The notes under the pieces were generated by a model. The model saw only the letters and a list, made by a program, of their open reading frames with translations, was not told where the DNA came from and made no database searches. Position numbers and translations under genes: made by a program. Of a stretch of DNA of 64,000 bases, positions 42,316-50,940 are shown one piece after another. This DNA comes from Streptomyces canus (GTDB lineage Bacteria; Actinomycetota; Actinomycetes; Streptomycetales; Streptomycetaceae), in the NCBI RefSeq assembly GCF_041435015.1, contig NZ_CP107989.1, positions 9,424,001-9,488,000 of the forward strand. The letters run 5' to 3'. Within the stretch, counting starts at the first letter, position 1. Each line of letters begins with the position of its first letter.

Positions 42316-44141
42316 GCGCTCGTATACCCCTGCACAAGCGGCTGCTGGTCCGCCTGCTGATCACGTCCGGGCTCATCGCCGTGTGCTCGGTGGCCGCGAC
42401 CGCCTGGCTGGCCGTGGCGACCACCACCCAGGCCCTGCGCGAGGAACAGGGGCAGGCGCTCGCCGACGACATGGAGGTCCTCGCCGAGCTCAGCGGATAC
42501 GCGGCGACCCACCCCGACTGGACCGGCGTGGCCGCCACCGTGCGGGAGCTGTCCGCGAAGACGGGCCGGCGCATCGCCCTCGTCACCCCCGACCGCAGGA
42601 CCGTCGCCGACTCGGCCGCCCGCGGCACCGCCCTGCCGCCGAGCGCCGCCGCCACCGTCGACCCGCTGCGCACCGACACGTACAGCGAACGCGGCGCCCA
42701 GATCGGAGGCATCGACCCCCGGGTGGTCGGGCCGTACCGGCTCACGAAGGGGGAGCGTACCGAGATCGACGCCAACGCGCGCAAACGCCAGTCCTGTTTC
42801 GCCCGGAACGGCATCGAGACCACCGTCGTGCACACCCCGAGCGGCCGGGCGGTCCTCACCGAACCGGACAGTTCCGTGCAGCCCTCCTACGTGCCCGACG
42901 CCTGCGCCGACGGGGTCCTGAACACGCCGATGCCCACGGAGCAGAAAGCCCTGGACGCACTTCAGGCAGGGGCGCGCGCCTGCCTGACCCGCAACGGCCT
43001 GAGAGCCGATACACCGTTGATTGTCGGCGCCGGGCGCGCGGGCGCCGACTTCGCGTCCTCGTCGTCGGCGCCCACGTTCGTCAAACAGGACGCGAAGGAG
43101 GCACGCGAGGCCCAGGCCTGCCTCGACGACGCCCGCCGCGCCCAGCTCGACCCGTATGTGGCCCCGGTGGCCGAACTCTTCCTGGGTACCGGTGACACGC
43201 CCGCCGTGCTGTTCGACATGTCCCCGGCCAACAAGGCCAAGGTCGTGGGCACCGCGGGTCTCGTGCTCGCCGTCACCGTCGCCGCGACCGCACTGGTCGC
43301 CACCCGGCTGGTGCGCCCGCTGCGCGCGCTCACCGCTGCGGCCCAGCAGCCGCCCGAACTCCATGTGCGCGTCCCCGTCACCACCCGCGACGAGACCGGC
43401 ATCCTCGCCGCGGCCTTCAACGACCTGACCGAACGCCGCGAACGCCTGGAAGCCCAGCGCAAGGCGATGGTCAGCGACATCGCCCACGAACTCCGCAGCC
43501 CGCTCACCAACATCCGCGGCTGGCTGGAGGTCACCCGGGACGGCGTCGTCGACCCCGACCCCGCCCTGCTCGCCTCCCTGCACGAGGAGGCTCTCGTCCT
43601 CCAGCGCGTCATCGACGACCTCCAGGACCTCGCCGCCGCCGACGCCGGCACGCTGCGCCTGCACCGGGAGCCCGTCCGCTGCGACGAACTCCTCCAGCAG
43701 GTCGCCGCCGCCCACCGCGTGACGGCCGGCGCGGCCCGGGTCGAACTGCGCACCGACATCGACGGCGAGCCCTGGCTGGACGCCGACCCGCTCAGGATGC
43801 GGCAGGCGCTCGGCAACCTCGTCTCCAACGCCCTGCGCCACACCCCGGCCGGCGGCACGGTCACCCTGTCCGCCCGCCGGGACGGCGACGGCATCACCTT
43901 GGCGGTCGCCGACACCGGCACCGGCATCGCGCCGGACGACCTGCCCCACGTCTTCGACCGGTTCTGGCGCGCGGAGAAGTCCCGCAGCCGCCGTACCGGC
44001 GGATCGGGCCTCGGCCTCCCCATCGTCCGCCACCTGGTCGCCGCCCACGGCGGAACGGTCGAGGCGGCGAGCGAGCCCGGCATCGGCAGCCTCTTCACCC
44101 TGCGGCTGCCCGGGGGCCCGGCGCCTCAGCCGTACTCCTGA
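42312..44141 (+). CDS. Sensor histidine kinase with a cysteine-containing extracytoplasmic domain
   Basis: A 609-residue membrane kinase. TM1 (11-38) and TM2 (311-333) enclose a large outside domain. That domain carries four cysteines (162, 198, 224, 270), with two related words CFARNGIET and CLTRNGLRA around Cys162 and Cys224, suggesting an internal duplication held by disulfides. HAMP follows, then phospho-His392 in SDIAHELRSPL, N-box NLVSNALRHT, DTGTGIAP, HVFDRFWR and GSGLGLPIV. Partner of the preceding response regulator. Confidence 0.92.
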   Translation: MSARIPLHKRLLVRLLITSGLIAVCSVAATAWLAVATTTQALREEQGQALADDMEVLAELSGYAATHPDWTGVAATVRELSAKTGRRIALVTPDRRTVADSAARGTALPPSAAATVDPLRTDTYSERGAQIGGIDPRVVGPYRLTKGERTEIDANARKRQSCFARNGIETTVVHTPSGRAVLTEPDSSVQPSYVPDACADGVLNTPMPTEQKALDALQAGARACLTRNGLRADTPLIVGAGRAGADFASSSSAPTFVKQDAKEAREAQACLDDARRAQLDPYVAPVAELFLGTGDTPAVLFDMSPANKAKVVGTAGLVLAVTVAATALVATRLVRPLRALTAAAQQPPELHVRVPVTTRDETGILAAAFNDLTERRERLEAQRKAMVSDIAHELRSPLTNIRGWLEVTRDGVVDPDPALLASLHEEALVLQRVIDDLQDLAAADAGTLRLHREPVRCDELLQQVAAAHRVTAGAARVELRTDIDGEPWLDADPLRMRQALGNLVSNALRHTPAGGTVTLSARRDGDGITLAVADTGTGIAPDDLPHVFDRFWRAEKSRSRRTGGSGLGLPIVRHLVAAHGGTVEAASEPGIGSLFTLRLPGGPAPQPYS

Positions 44142-44164
44142 TTTTCTTCGTGGCGCGCGGGTAC
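44140..44164 (+). promoter_or_regulatory. Possible SigB-type promoter of the DUF6098 gene
   Basis: GATT, 15 bp, GGGTAC fits the streptomycete general-stress pattern GNNT-N14-16-GGGTAY. It starts just inside the end of the kinase gene, about 45 bases before the DUF6098 start codon. Confidence 0.4.
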
Positions 44165-44208
44165 CCCGTATCCCTGCGAAAGGAGAGGAAGGAGCGGGAG
44201 GTCGGGAC

Positions 44209-44658
44209 ATGAGCGTGCCGGACGGGTTGCCGGTGGTACGGACCCTCGCTGAACTCGGGAGCCTGACCGAACAGCACGGTCAGCTGTACGTGCGCTGGTC
44301 GCGTGGCCCCGAGGTCGATCTGGCCCGCGCGTCCAGCACCGACGAACTCACCGGCGTGTCGCTGCCGGGACTGTCGGCGAACGCGCTCGACGTGGAGGAG
44401 TGGTGGCAGGACCGGCCCGTGCAGCTGTGGGTGGCCCGCCGCCTGTACGACTACTCCCACCTCCCGCACGAGAAGGGTCCGGACGTACGCCCCTGGGTCC
44501 TCCAGGGGCGCGAGCGGGGCCGGGGGCCGGACAACGAGCCGCTCGTCACGGACGTGCGGCCGATGTGCTGGATCGACCCCCGGGTGATCGACGAGGCGCG
44601 GGCCGAGGTGAGCCGGCAGGAGAACACCTGGGGTCCGCTGCGCCGCACGGCCCGCTGA
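44209..44658 (+). CDS. DUF6098 family protein
   Basis: A 149-residue soluble protein of a Streptomyces-type family of unknown function. Typical segments are GQLYVRWSRGPEVDLARASSTDELTGV and VQLWVARRLYDYSHLPHEKGP, plus CWIDPRVIDEARAEV near the end. Several overlapping AAGGAG/GGAGGT words precede the ATG. It may be stress-controlled. Its stop codon touches a strong hairpin. Confidence 0.75.
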   Translation: MSVPDGLPVVRTLAELGSLTEQHGQLYVRWSRGPEVDLARASSTDELTGVSLPGLSANALDVEEWWQDRPVQLWVARRLYDYSHLPHEKGPDVRPWVLQGRERGRGPDNEPLVTDVRPMCWIDPRVIDEARAEVSRQENTWGPLRRTAR

Positions 44659-44699
44659 TCGGGCCCGGTCGCCGCACGTGGCGTCGACCGGGCCCGATC
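44657..44699. terminator. Strong bidirectional hairpin between DUF6098 and WhiB genes
   Basis: A perfect 15-bp inverted repeat (GATCGGGCCCGGTCG at 44657-44671 and its complement at 44685-44699) with a 13-base loop, starting within the stop codon of the DUF6098 gene and ending 25 bases from the stop of the convergent whiB-like gene. Very stable; no T-tract. Confidence 0.75.
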
Positions 44700-44724
44700 G
44701 TCGGACCCCGCTGAACGGAACCGG

Positions 44725-44979
44725 TCAGCCGGACCTTCTCCGCGCGGCGGCCGCGCGCCGGGCGAGTGCCCGGCGTTCCGTCTCGCTCGTGCCGCCCCAG
44801 ACGCCGATGCCCTGGCCGGTGTCGAGCGCCCACTGAAGACACTGCTCCTGGACGGGGCAGCGCCGGCAGACGGACTTGGCCTGCTCCGTCTGGACCAGTG
44901 CGGGGCCGGTGGTGCCGATCGGGAAGAAGAGATCCGGGTCCTCGCGGCGGCACGCGGCATGGGTTCGCCAGTTGTCCAT
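44725..44979 (-). CDS. WhiB-family iron-sulfur transcriptional regulator (WblE/WhiB1-like)
   Basis: An 84-residue Wbl protein. The four cluster cysteines are Cys10, Cys38, Cys41 and Cys47 (CRRCPVQEQC), followed by GVWGG at 59-63 and a basic C-terminal RRALARRAAAARRR for DNA contact. Length and sequence resemble S. coelicolor WblE / mycobacterial WhiB1, NO- and O2-sensitive [4Fe-4S] proteins that bind the main sigma factor. The ATG follows AGGTGA; a TTG just before it is an unlikely start. Monocistronic. Confidence 0.92.
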   Translation of the reverse strand: MDNWRTHAACRREDPDLFFPIGTTGPALVQTEQAKSVCRRCPVQEQCLQWALDTGQGIGVWGGTSETERRALARRAAAARRRSG

Positions 44980-45089
44980 CAATAGTCACCTGCGATCGAA
45001 GTCGTACGTGCCCTCGTGCATGCCTTACTCGTTTTCGGGTCACCTGTCGATGCGCGGTGAAACAATCGGGTCCTGTGGGACGCGCCCCA

Positions 45090-46310
45090 TCACTGCTCCC
45101 GCAGGCCCCACGGGGAGCCGTAGGCGGTCAGCAGATCCAGGAAGGGGCGGGCCGGGAAGGCCTCCGGACCGAGGACTCCCGCGCCGGACCAGGCGCCGGT
45201 GGCGAGGAGTTCGAGGGCGACGACCGGGTTCACGGCGGTCTGCCACACGACCGCCTGACAGCCGTACTCCGCCATGGACCACTGGTTGTCGACCACGTGG
45301 TAGAGGTACACCTCGCGCGGCGCCCCGTCCTTGACACCCTTCACCCAGGTACCCGCACAGGTCTTGCCGTGCATCCGCTCGCCCAGCGTCGCCGGATCGG
45401 GCAGACAGGCGGCCACGACGTCCCGGGGCGAGACCGTGACCGGCCCCGCGGCGCCCGGCACGGTCACCGGCGCGGTGCGGTCCAGGCCGAGCAGGTGCAG
45501 GGTCTTCAGCGTCTCCACGAACTCGCGGCCCAGGCCGTACTTGAAGGTGACCCGGCGGGCGCCGACCCAGCGGGGGACGAGCAGCACCTCCTCGTGCTCC
45601 ACGTTCACGCACTCGACCGGGCCGATCCCCTCGGGGAAGTCGAAGACCTCCGGCTCGCTGAAGGGTTCCGTCGTGAACCAGCCGCGGTCGGCCTCGTAGA
45701 CCACGGGAGGGTTCAGGCACTCCTCGATGGTGGTCCAGATGCTGAAGGATGGGGCGAAGTCGTAGCCGTCGACGGTGAGATCCGCGCCGTCGCGGACACC
45801 GATCTCCTCGATCTCGTCGAAGAGCTCATCGGCGGCGTGCCGGGCGAAGACGTCCGAGAGACCCGGCTCCACACCCATGCCGACGAGGGCCAGAGCGCCC
45901 GCCTTCTCCCACTCCTCGGCCTGCGCGAACTGCTCGTCGCCCAGCTTGACCCCGCATTCCTCGTAGGGCCGCTCGGGGTGCGGACGCGACAGGGACATCG
46001 CCATGTCGACATAGGCCGCTCCGGCGGAGCGCGCCGCCCGGAACAGGGGCATCACGAACCGCGGGTCGGTGGCGTTGAGCAGGACGTCGCAGGCGTGCCG
46101 CTCCAGCAGGGCGGTCACGGCCGACGCGTCGCTCGCGTCCACGCGCTCGGCGCGGAACCGGTCGGCCCGGTCCCCGAGCGCGGTCACCGCGGCCTCGGCG
46201 CGGGCCGGGTCGTAGTCGGCGACGACCATGACGTCGAAGAACGGCCGCCGGGCGGCGATCCGGGTGATGGCCGTGCCGACGCCCCCGGCGCCCACGAGCA
46301 GTACACGCAT
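45090..46310 (-). CDS. Saccharopine dehydrogenase family protein (LYS9-like)
   Basis: A 406-residue NAD(P)-dependent enzyme. The Rossmann motif is VLLVGAGGVGTAITRIAARR at the very N-terminus; DVLLNATDPRFVMPLFRAA and GMGVEPGLSDVFARHAADE are family signatures. Close relatives act on lysine-derived or polyamine-type imines, so the true substrate is open. A LysR/LysE basic amino acid exporter lies 1.7 kb away. GGGAG is found upstream of the ATG. Divergent from a TetR gene which may control it. Confidence 0.85.
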   Translation of the reverse strand: MRVLLVGAGGVGTAITRIAARRPFFDVMVVADYDPARAEAAVTALGDRADRFRAERVDASDASAVTALLERHACDVLLNATDPRFVMPLFRAARSAGAAYVDMAMSLSRPHPERPYEECGVKLGDEQFAQAEEWEKAGALALVGMGVEPGLSDVFARHAADELFDEIEEIGVRDGADLTVDGYDFAPSFSIWTTIEECLNPPVVYEADRGWFTTEPFSEPEVFDFPEGIGPVECVNVEHEEVLLVPRWVGARRVTFKYGLGREFVETLKTLHLLGLDRTAPVTVPGAAGPVTVSPRDVVAACLPDPATLGERMHGKTCAGTWVKGVKDGAPREVYLYHVVDNQWSMAEYGCQAVVWQTAVNPVVALELLATGAWSGAGVLGPEAFPARPFLDLLTAYGSPWGLREQ

Positions 46311-46417
46311 GACAAACACTCCCTTACGGGTCAAAGGTCGCAGATGTGCGGGGCCCTGGCGGAGATACAACGCCGTGCGCTCGTTTAAGGTCAATGGCGT
46401 TGGCATAAGGAGCCGCC

Positions 46418-47122
46418 ATGCCGAAGCCCGTGGTCCCCGAGGACAAGCGCCGTCGGCGCCGGCCCACCAGGAGCGGCACCGTGCTGTCCGAGGGGCTCAT
46501 CGTCGAGACGGCTCTGCGGATGCTCCGCGAACACGGCAGCACCGGCCTCACCGCCCGCCGCCTGGGCCTGGCCCTGGACGCCGACCCGAGCACGCTCTAC
46601 CGCTACTTCCGCGGCATGGACGACCTGACGCTGGCCATCGGCGACGCCCTGATCGGGCAGGCGCTGGAGGGCTGGGCGCCGACGGGGCGCTGGCGGCACG
46701 ATCTGCGCGAGGTGGGCCTGCGCATCCACGCCGCGTACGTCGCCCATCCCCAGGCCGCCGTGCTGACGACCAGCAGGGTCACCGGACGGGCCAACGAACT
46801 GGCCGCGGACGAGGCGGTCCTGGATGTCCTGCGCAGGGCGGGCTTCCCGCTTGCGGACACGGTGCGGATCTACCACGCCTTCATCGACCAGACGCTGGCC
46901 TTCGCGGCCCTGGACGCGGCGTCGCTGGCCCTGCCGAGTGCGGCGCTGGACGCCGACGAGTCCATGTGGCGCTCGACGTACGCCCACCTGCCCGGCGACC
47001 GCTACCCCCGGATCGCGGAGGCGGCACCCCTTCTGGCCACCCGCATGGTCACCAGCGCCTATCCGACGGCCTTGGACATGCTCCTGGACAGCGCGGAGAG
47101 GGAGCTGGGCAGCGCCCCCTAA
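46418..47122 (+). CDS. TetR/AcrR-family regulator
   Basis: A 234-residue regulator with a basic N-terminus and a TetR helix-turn-helix at about residues 28-75 (GLTARRLGLALDADPSTLYRYFRGMDDL). The C-terminal half belongs to the TetR_C group with long helices. AAGGAG lies six bases before the ATG. It is divergent from the saccharopine dehydrogenase family gene; a loose inverted repeat CAACGCC-N21-GGCGTTG lies between them. Confidence 0.88.
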   Translation: MPKPVVPEDKRRRRRPTRSGTVLSEGLIVETALRMLREHGSTGLTARRLGLALDADPSTLYRYFRGMDDLTLAIGDALIGQALEGWAPTGRWRHDLREVGLRIHAAYVAHPQAAVLTTSRVTGRANELAADEAVLDVLRRAGFPLADTVRIYHAFIDQTLAFAALDAASLALPSAALDADESMWRSTYAHLPGDRYPRIAEAAPLLATRMVTSAYPTALDMLLDSAERELGSAP

Positions 47123-47159
47123 CGGATCCGCCGTCCCTCGACGGCTTGGCGCGGCGGTT

Positions 47160-48050
47160 TCATGTGAGCCTGTCCGACGCTGCCGCCGCCACCGCCTCCG
47201 CCACCGCGGCCAGTGCGGGCGAGTCCAACTTCCACTGCTGCCAGTACAACGGCACGTCGACCGGCCGATCCGGCGCCAGCGAGATCAGCCGCCCCTCCCG
47301 CAGCAACGCCCCCGCCTGGATCTCGGGAACCATCCCCCACCCCAGTCCCAGCGCGACCGCCTCCACGAACCCCTCGGACGCCGGCACCGCATGTCGCACC
47401 CGGCTCGCCCCACCGAGGCCCAGCTGTCGCAGGAACCCGTCCTGGATGTCGTCACTGCGGTCGAACGTCACCACCGGCGCCTCCGCGAGCCGCTCCCGCG
47501 ACGACCTCTCGAGATACCGCGACACGAACCCGGGACTCGCCGCGGCGAGATACCGCATCCGCCCCAGCGCCCGCACGGAACATCCCGCCACGGCCTCGGG
47601 CGAAGACGTCACCGCCGCCATCACCAGCCCCTCTCGCAGCAGCTCCGCCGTACGGGTCTCGTCCTCGCGCCGGAGTTCGAAACACAGCCGCTCCCGTTCG
47701 GGAACCCGCGTGAGCGCTCCCAGGAACCAGGTCGCCAGGGAGTCCGCGTTCACCGCGACCGACACCCGGGTCACCTCCCCCTCGCCCGGCATGCCCAGCT
47801 CGGTGAGAGCGTCCCGCTCCAGCCGGGCCAGCTGGCGGGCGAACCGCACCACCACCTCGCCCGACTCGGTTGGCCGCACCGGCTTCGTGCGCACCAGCAG
47901 CACCCGCCCCGTGCGCTGCTCCAGCGCCTTCACCCGCTGACTCACCGCCGAGGGGGTCACGTGCAGAGCGGCGGCCGCGGCGTCGAACGTGCCCTCGTCG
48001 ACCACCGCGAGCAGGGTCCGCACCTGATCCAGGGGAAGCTCGGTCATCAT
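47160..48050 (-). CDS. LysR-family regulator of lysine/arginine export (LysG/ArgP type)
   Basis: A 296-residue LysR protein. The winged helix at 3-60 (LRTLLAVVDEGTFDAAAAALHVTPSAVSQRVKALEQRTG) is that of the ArgP/LysG branch. The substrate-binding domain (about 90-290) follows. Members activate a divergent lysE/argO exporter when lysine or arginine is in excess, which is exactly the arrangement here. The start is one of two adjacent ATG codons. It stops close to the end of the convergent TetR gene. Confidence 0.9.
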   Translation of the reverse strand: MMTELPLDQVRTLLAVVDEGTFDAAAAALHVTPSAVSQRVKALEQRTGRVLLVRTKPVRPTESGEVVVRFARQLARLERDALTELGMPGEGEVTRVSVAVNADSLATWFLGALTRVPERERLCFELRREDETRTAELLREGLVMAAVTSSPEAVAGCSVRALGRMRYLAAASPGFVSRYLERSSRERLAEAPVVTFDRSDDIQDGFLRQLGLGGASRVRHAVPASEGFVEAVALGLGWGMVPEIQAGALLREGRLISLAPDRPVDVPLYWQQWKLDSPALAAVAEAVAAAASDRLT

Positions 48051-48054
48051 CACG

Positions 48055-48086
48055 ACAGCTAATGATACGTAAGAATCTTTAGCTGT
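48055..48086. promoter_or_regulatory. LysR-type operator ACAGCTAA-N16-TTAGCTGT
   Basis: A perfect 8-bp inverted repeat with a 16-bp AT-rich spacer sits between the divergent lysR-type and lysE-type genes, adjacent to the LysR start codon. It is the expected site of binding for the regulator, repressing itself and activating the exporter. Confidence 0.6.
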
Positions 48087-48119
48087 ACCTGCGGTGATCG
48101 TCTCCGTACCGTCGACGTC

Positions 48120-48737
48120 ATGCCCGCTTCCCTGTCCGCCGCTGCCGCCGGTTTCGGCACCGGCCTCTCGCTCATCGTCGCCATCGGCGCTCAGAACGCC
48201 TTCGTCCTGCGTCAGGGCATCCGCCGCGACGCCGTCCTCGCCGTCGTGGGCATCTGCGCCCTGTCCGACGCCCTCCTCATCGCTCTCGGCGTCGGCGGTG
48301 TCGGCGCCGTGGTGGTCGCCTGGCCGGGCGCGCTGACCCTGGTCGGCTGGATCGGGGGCGGATTCCTGCTCTGTTACGGCGCCCTCGCCGCCCGCCGGGT
48401 CTTCAGGCCGGGGGAGTCGGGCCTGAAGGCGGAGGGCGACGCGACGGGCTCCCGGAAGCGCGCGGTGCTGACCTGTCTGGCGATGACCTGGCTCAACCCG
48501 CACGTCTACCTCGACACCGTGTTCCTGCTCGGATCCGTGGCCGCCGATCGCGGTCCGCTGCGCTGGACCTTCGGGCTCGGCGCCGTGCTCGCCAGTCTGT
48601 GCTGGTTCGCGGCCCTCGGCTTCGGGGCTCGGCTGCTCAGCCGCTTCCTCGCCAGGCCGACCGCATGGCGCGTGCTCGACGGACTCGTCGCCGCCACGAT
48701 GGTCGCCCTCGGCGCCACGCTCGTGGCCGGAGCGTGA
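48120..48737 (+). CDS. lysE: LysE/ArgO-type basic amino acid exporter
   Basis: A 205-residue membrane protein with five to six helices. The LysE signature GLSLIVAIGAQNAFVLRQG is at residues 14-32 and MTWLNPHVYLDTVFLLGS follows the central loop. Members export L-lysine and/or L-arginine driven by the membrane potential. Divergent from the LysG/ArgP-type gene with the operator between them. The ATG has no obvious ribosome site, so a short or absent leader is possible. Confidence 0.92.
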   Translation: MPASLSAAAAGFGTGLSLIVAIGAQNAFVLRQGIRRDAVLAVVGICALSDALLIALGVGGVGAVVVAWPGALTLVGWIGGGFLLCYGALAARRVFRPGESGLKAEGDATGSRKRAVLTCLAMTWLNPHVYLDTVFLLGSVAADRGPLRWTFGLGAVLASLCWFAALGFGARLLSRFLARPTAWRVLDGLVAATMVALGATLVAGA

Positions 48738-48847
48738 CGTCATCAACGGCCGGGTCCACAAGCTGAGATACCGCGTCCCGGGCTTCTGGACGGTGCTGCG
48801 ATAGTGAACCCTGGATCCGTTAGATGTAACGAGCAACCAGGAAGCGC

Positions 48848-50146
48848 GTGGACACCGGCGAGAGCAGCACCGCACCCAGGACACCGGCCGCGGACGAGGT
48901 GCCGCCGCCCCGGCGCGGCTGGCGTCGCTGGGCGATGGACACCCGCCCGCTGCGCATCCCGGCCTACCGCCGGCTGTGGAGCTCGACCATCGTCACGGCC
49001 GTCGGCAGCCAGCTCACCGCCGTCGCGGTGCCCAAGCAGATCTACGACATCACCGGCTCCTCGGCCTGGGTCGGCGCCGCGAGCATGGCAGGACTGCTGC
49101 CGCTGATCGTGTTCGCGCTGTGGGGCGGCGCCGTCGCCGACAGCATGGACCGCCGCAAGCTGCTGCTGATCACCAACACCGGAATCGCCGTCACGTCGGT
49201 CCTGTTCTGGCTCCAGGCCGTCAGCGGGCTCGACTCGGTGGCGGCCCTGATGGTCCTGCTCGCGGTGCAACAGGCGTTCTGGGGCCTGAACGCCCCCGCC
49301 CGCAACGCCTCCATCGCCCGTCTGGTCCCCGAGGCGCAGCTGCCCGCCGCCAACGCCCTCGGTTCCACCGTTATGCAGACCGGTCAGGTGGTCGGCCCCC
49401 TGCTCGCGGGTGTCCTGATCCCGGTGATCGGCCTGCCCGAGCTGTACCTCATCGACGCCCTGGCGCTGTGCGTCACGGTGTGGGCGGTGTACCGGCTGCC
49501 CTCCCTGCCGCCGCTCGCGGCCGCCGCGGCGCGTCGGGCCGGCGTCCGCGAGATCGCCGAGGGCTTCCGCTACATCTCCGCGCACAAGGTGCTGTTGCTG
49601 TCTTTCCTCGCCGACATCATCGCCATGGTCTTCGGCATGCCCCGGGCCCTGTTCCCACAGCTCGCCTCCGAGACCTACGCCCCGTACGGCGAGGGGTTCG
49701 CGCTGGGCCTGCTGTTCGCGGCCATCCCGATCGGCGCGATGGCCGGCGGGCTGGTCTCGGGCACGTTCTCGCGGGCCCGTCGGCACGGCTGGATGGTCAT
49801 CGGCGCGGTCGTCGCCTGGGGCGTGGCCATCACCGGCTTCGGGCTGAGCGGCAGTCTGTGGCTCGCCGTGGTGTTCCTGGCCGCGGCCGGGGTCGCCGAC
49901 ATGGTCTCGATGGTCTTCCGCGGGGCGATCCTGCTCTCCGCCGCGACGGACGAGATGCGCGGCCGTATGCAGGGTGTCTTCACCGTCGTCGTCGCGGGCG
50001 GCCCCCGCCTCGCCGACGTCCTGCACGGCACGGCCGGCTCGGCCTTCGGCGCCCGGCCCGCGGTCGCCGGCGGCGGCATTCTGGTCGTCACCGTCATGCT
50101 GACCCTGGCCTTCACCGTGCCGGCGCTGCGCCGCTACCGCGTCTGA
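48848..50146 (+). CDS. MFS exporter of the enterobactin-exporter-like (EntS/TetV) type
   Basis: A 432-residue 12-helix transporter. The N-terminal 30 residues are polar; membrane helices follow from residue 45. Motif A reads GAVADSMDRRKLLL, and APARNASIARLVPEAQLPAANAL is the conserved loop of the DHA3 group (drug and siderophore exporters). Start is GTG with AGGAA upstream, in an AT-rich patch. Nothing nearby indicates the substrate. Confidence 0.88.
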   Translation: MDTGESSTAPRTPAADEVPPPRRGWRRWAMDTRPLRIPAYRRLWSSTIVTAVGSQLTAVAVPKQIYDITGSSAWVGAASMAGLLPLIVFALWGGAVADSMDRRKLLLITNTGIAVTSVLFWLQAVSGLDSVAALMVLLAVQQAFWGLNAPARNASIARLVPEAQLPAANALGSTVMQTGQVVGPLLAGVLIPVIGLPELYLIDALALCVTVWAVYRLPSLPPLAAAAARRAGVREIAEGFRYISAHKVLLLSFLADIIAMVFGMPRALFPQLASETYAPYGEGFALGLLFAAIPIGAMAGGLVSGTFSRARRHGWMVIGAVVAWGVAITGFGLSGSLWLAVVFLAAAGVADMVSMVFRGAILLSAATDEMRGRMQGVFTVVVAGGPRLADVLHGTAGSAFGARPAVAGGGILVVTVMLTLAFTVPALRRYRV

Positions 50147-50337
50147 GACCTGGAGAGCTCCCTGCCGCCCTGGACCCAGAGCCTCGGCAGACCACGTTCG
50201 CCCCGTCGCGATGCCCGGCAGGCCCTCTCGCCGCACCGGCCGAAAGCCGAAGTGCATCCAGTACAAGGACTTCCGGCCGTCACGCCGGGAGCACACACCG
50301 GCCGTTCCTCAACGGGCAAACGTTGCCTGCCGAGGCA
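50147..50337. other. Intergenic stretch between two convergent genes
   Basis: About 190 bases. The right end holds a small hairpin GGCAA-ACG-TTGCC (50315-50327) directly followed by TGCCGAGGCACTAG (50328-50341), which overlaps the end of the cNMP-binding protein gene. These may terminate both transcripts. I see no gene in it. Confidence 0.5.
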
Positions 50338-50793
50338 CTAGAGACCACCCCGCCGGTGCGTGCCGTACTGCTCCATGAGCTTGCCCCGGGTCGTCTCCAG
50401 CCGGTGGGCGAGGATCTCGGCGACGCTGCGGACCAGGATCATGCCGAGCTCCTTGTCCTCCTCGCACAGCCGGAGCACCGCCGCCGCGTCGAACTCGTGG
50501 GCCCGCACGGGGCTGAAGGCCTCCGCGCCGAAGTCCCACTGGTACGGCGGGAACAGCCAGGACCAGCCGAGCAGGTCGCCCGAGCCGAGTCCGGCGACCG
50601 TGACCCGGTGACGGCTGGTCACCTGCTGGGTCAGCGAGACGGCTCCGGAGCGGATGACCCAGAAGCGGTCGGCCGTACCGCCCGCCTCGAAGATGTGGAA
50701 GTCCTCGGGGAAGGAGACCTCCTTGGCGAGCGTCATCAGGCTCTGGCGCTGCGGCTGCGGCAGTGCGGTCAGCAGTTTTATCGCTTTGGTCAT
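50338..50793 (-). CDS. Cyclic-nucleotide-binding domain protein (Crp-like, no DNA-binding domain)
   Basis: A 151-residue single-domain cNMP-binding protein of the Crp/Fnr fold (FHIFEAGGTADRFWVIRSGAVSLTQQ, GLGSGDLLGWSWLFPPYQWDF). No C-terminal winged helix follows, so it acts as a sensor or adaptor, not a transcription factor on its own. GAGGAG before the ATG at MTKAIKLL supports this start; an in-frame ATG at 50844 adds 17 residues. The leader contains a terminator-type hairpin. Confidence 0.8.
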   Translation of the reverse strand: MTKAIKLLTALPQPQRQSLMTLAKEVSFPEDFHIFEAGGTADRFWVIRSGAVSLTQQVTSRHRVTVAGLGSGDLLGWSWLFPPYQWDFGAEAFSPVRAHEFDAAAVLRLCEEDKELGMILVRSVAEILAHRLETTRGKLMEQYGTHRRGGL

Positions 50794-50893
50794 GACGCGG
50801 GGCTCCTCGCCGGCGATGGATTCCGGTGTTGTGCCTACGCCCATTTCAGCGGCTGCCGCCGTCCGGGGCACCTCGGCGGATGTGAGGATCTGG

Positions 50894-50940
50894 CCAGGGC
50901 ATGAAAAAGCCCTGGCTGGACGGGGGAGGCCAGCCAGGGC
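50894..50940 (-). terminator. Terminator or attenuator with a competing hairpin, upstream of the cNMP-binding protein gene
   Basis: On the minus strand GCCCTGGCTGG (50940-50930) and CCAGCCAGGGC (50919-50909) make an 11-bp perfect stem with a 10-base loop and a TTTTT tail (50908-50904), a full rho-independent terminator. Directly after it GCCCTGG (50900-50894) repeats the first arm and can pair with the second arm instead. It may simply end the remnant decarboxylase transcript, or act as attenuator of the downstream gene. Confidence 0.6.

Noticed and set aside
46368..46402. Inverted repeat CAACGCC-N21-GGCGTTG between the saccharopine dehydrogenase-like and TetR genes
   Set aside because: Arms are short with a long spacer for a TetR operator; I mention it under the TetR gene but do not list it as a site.
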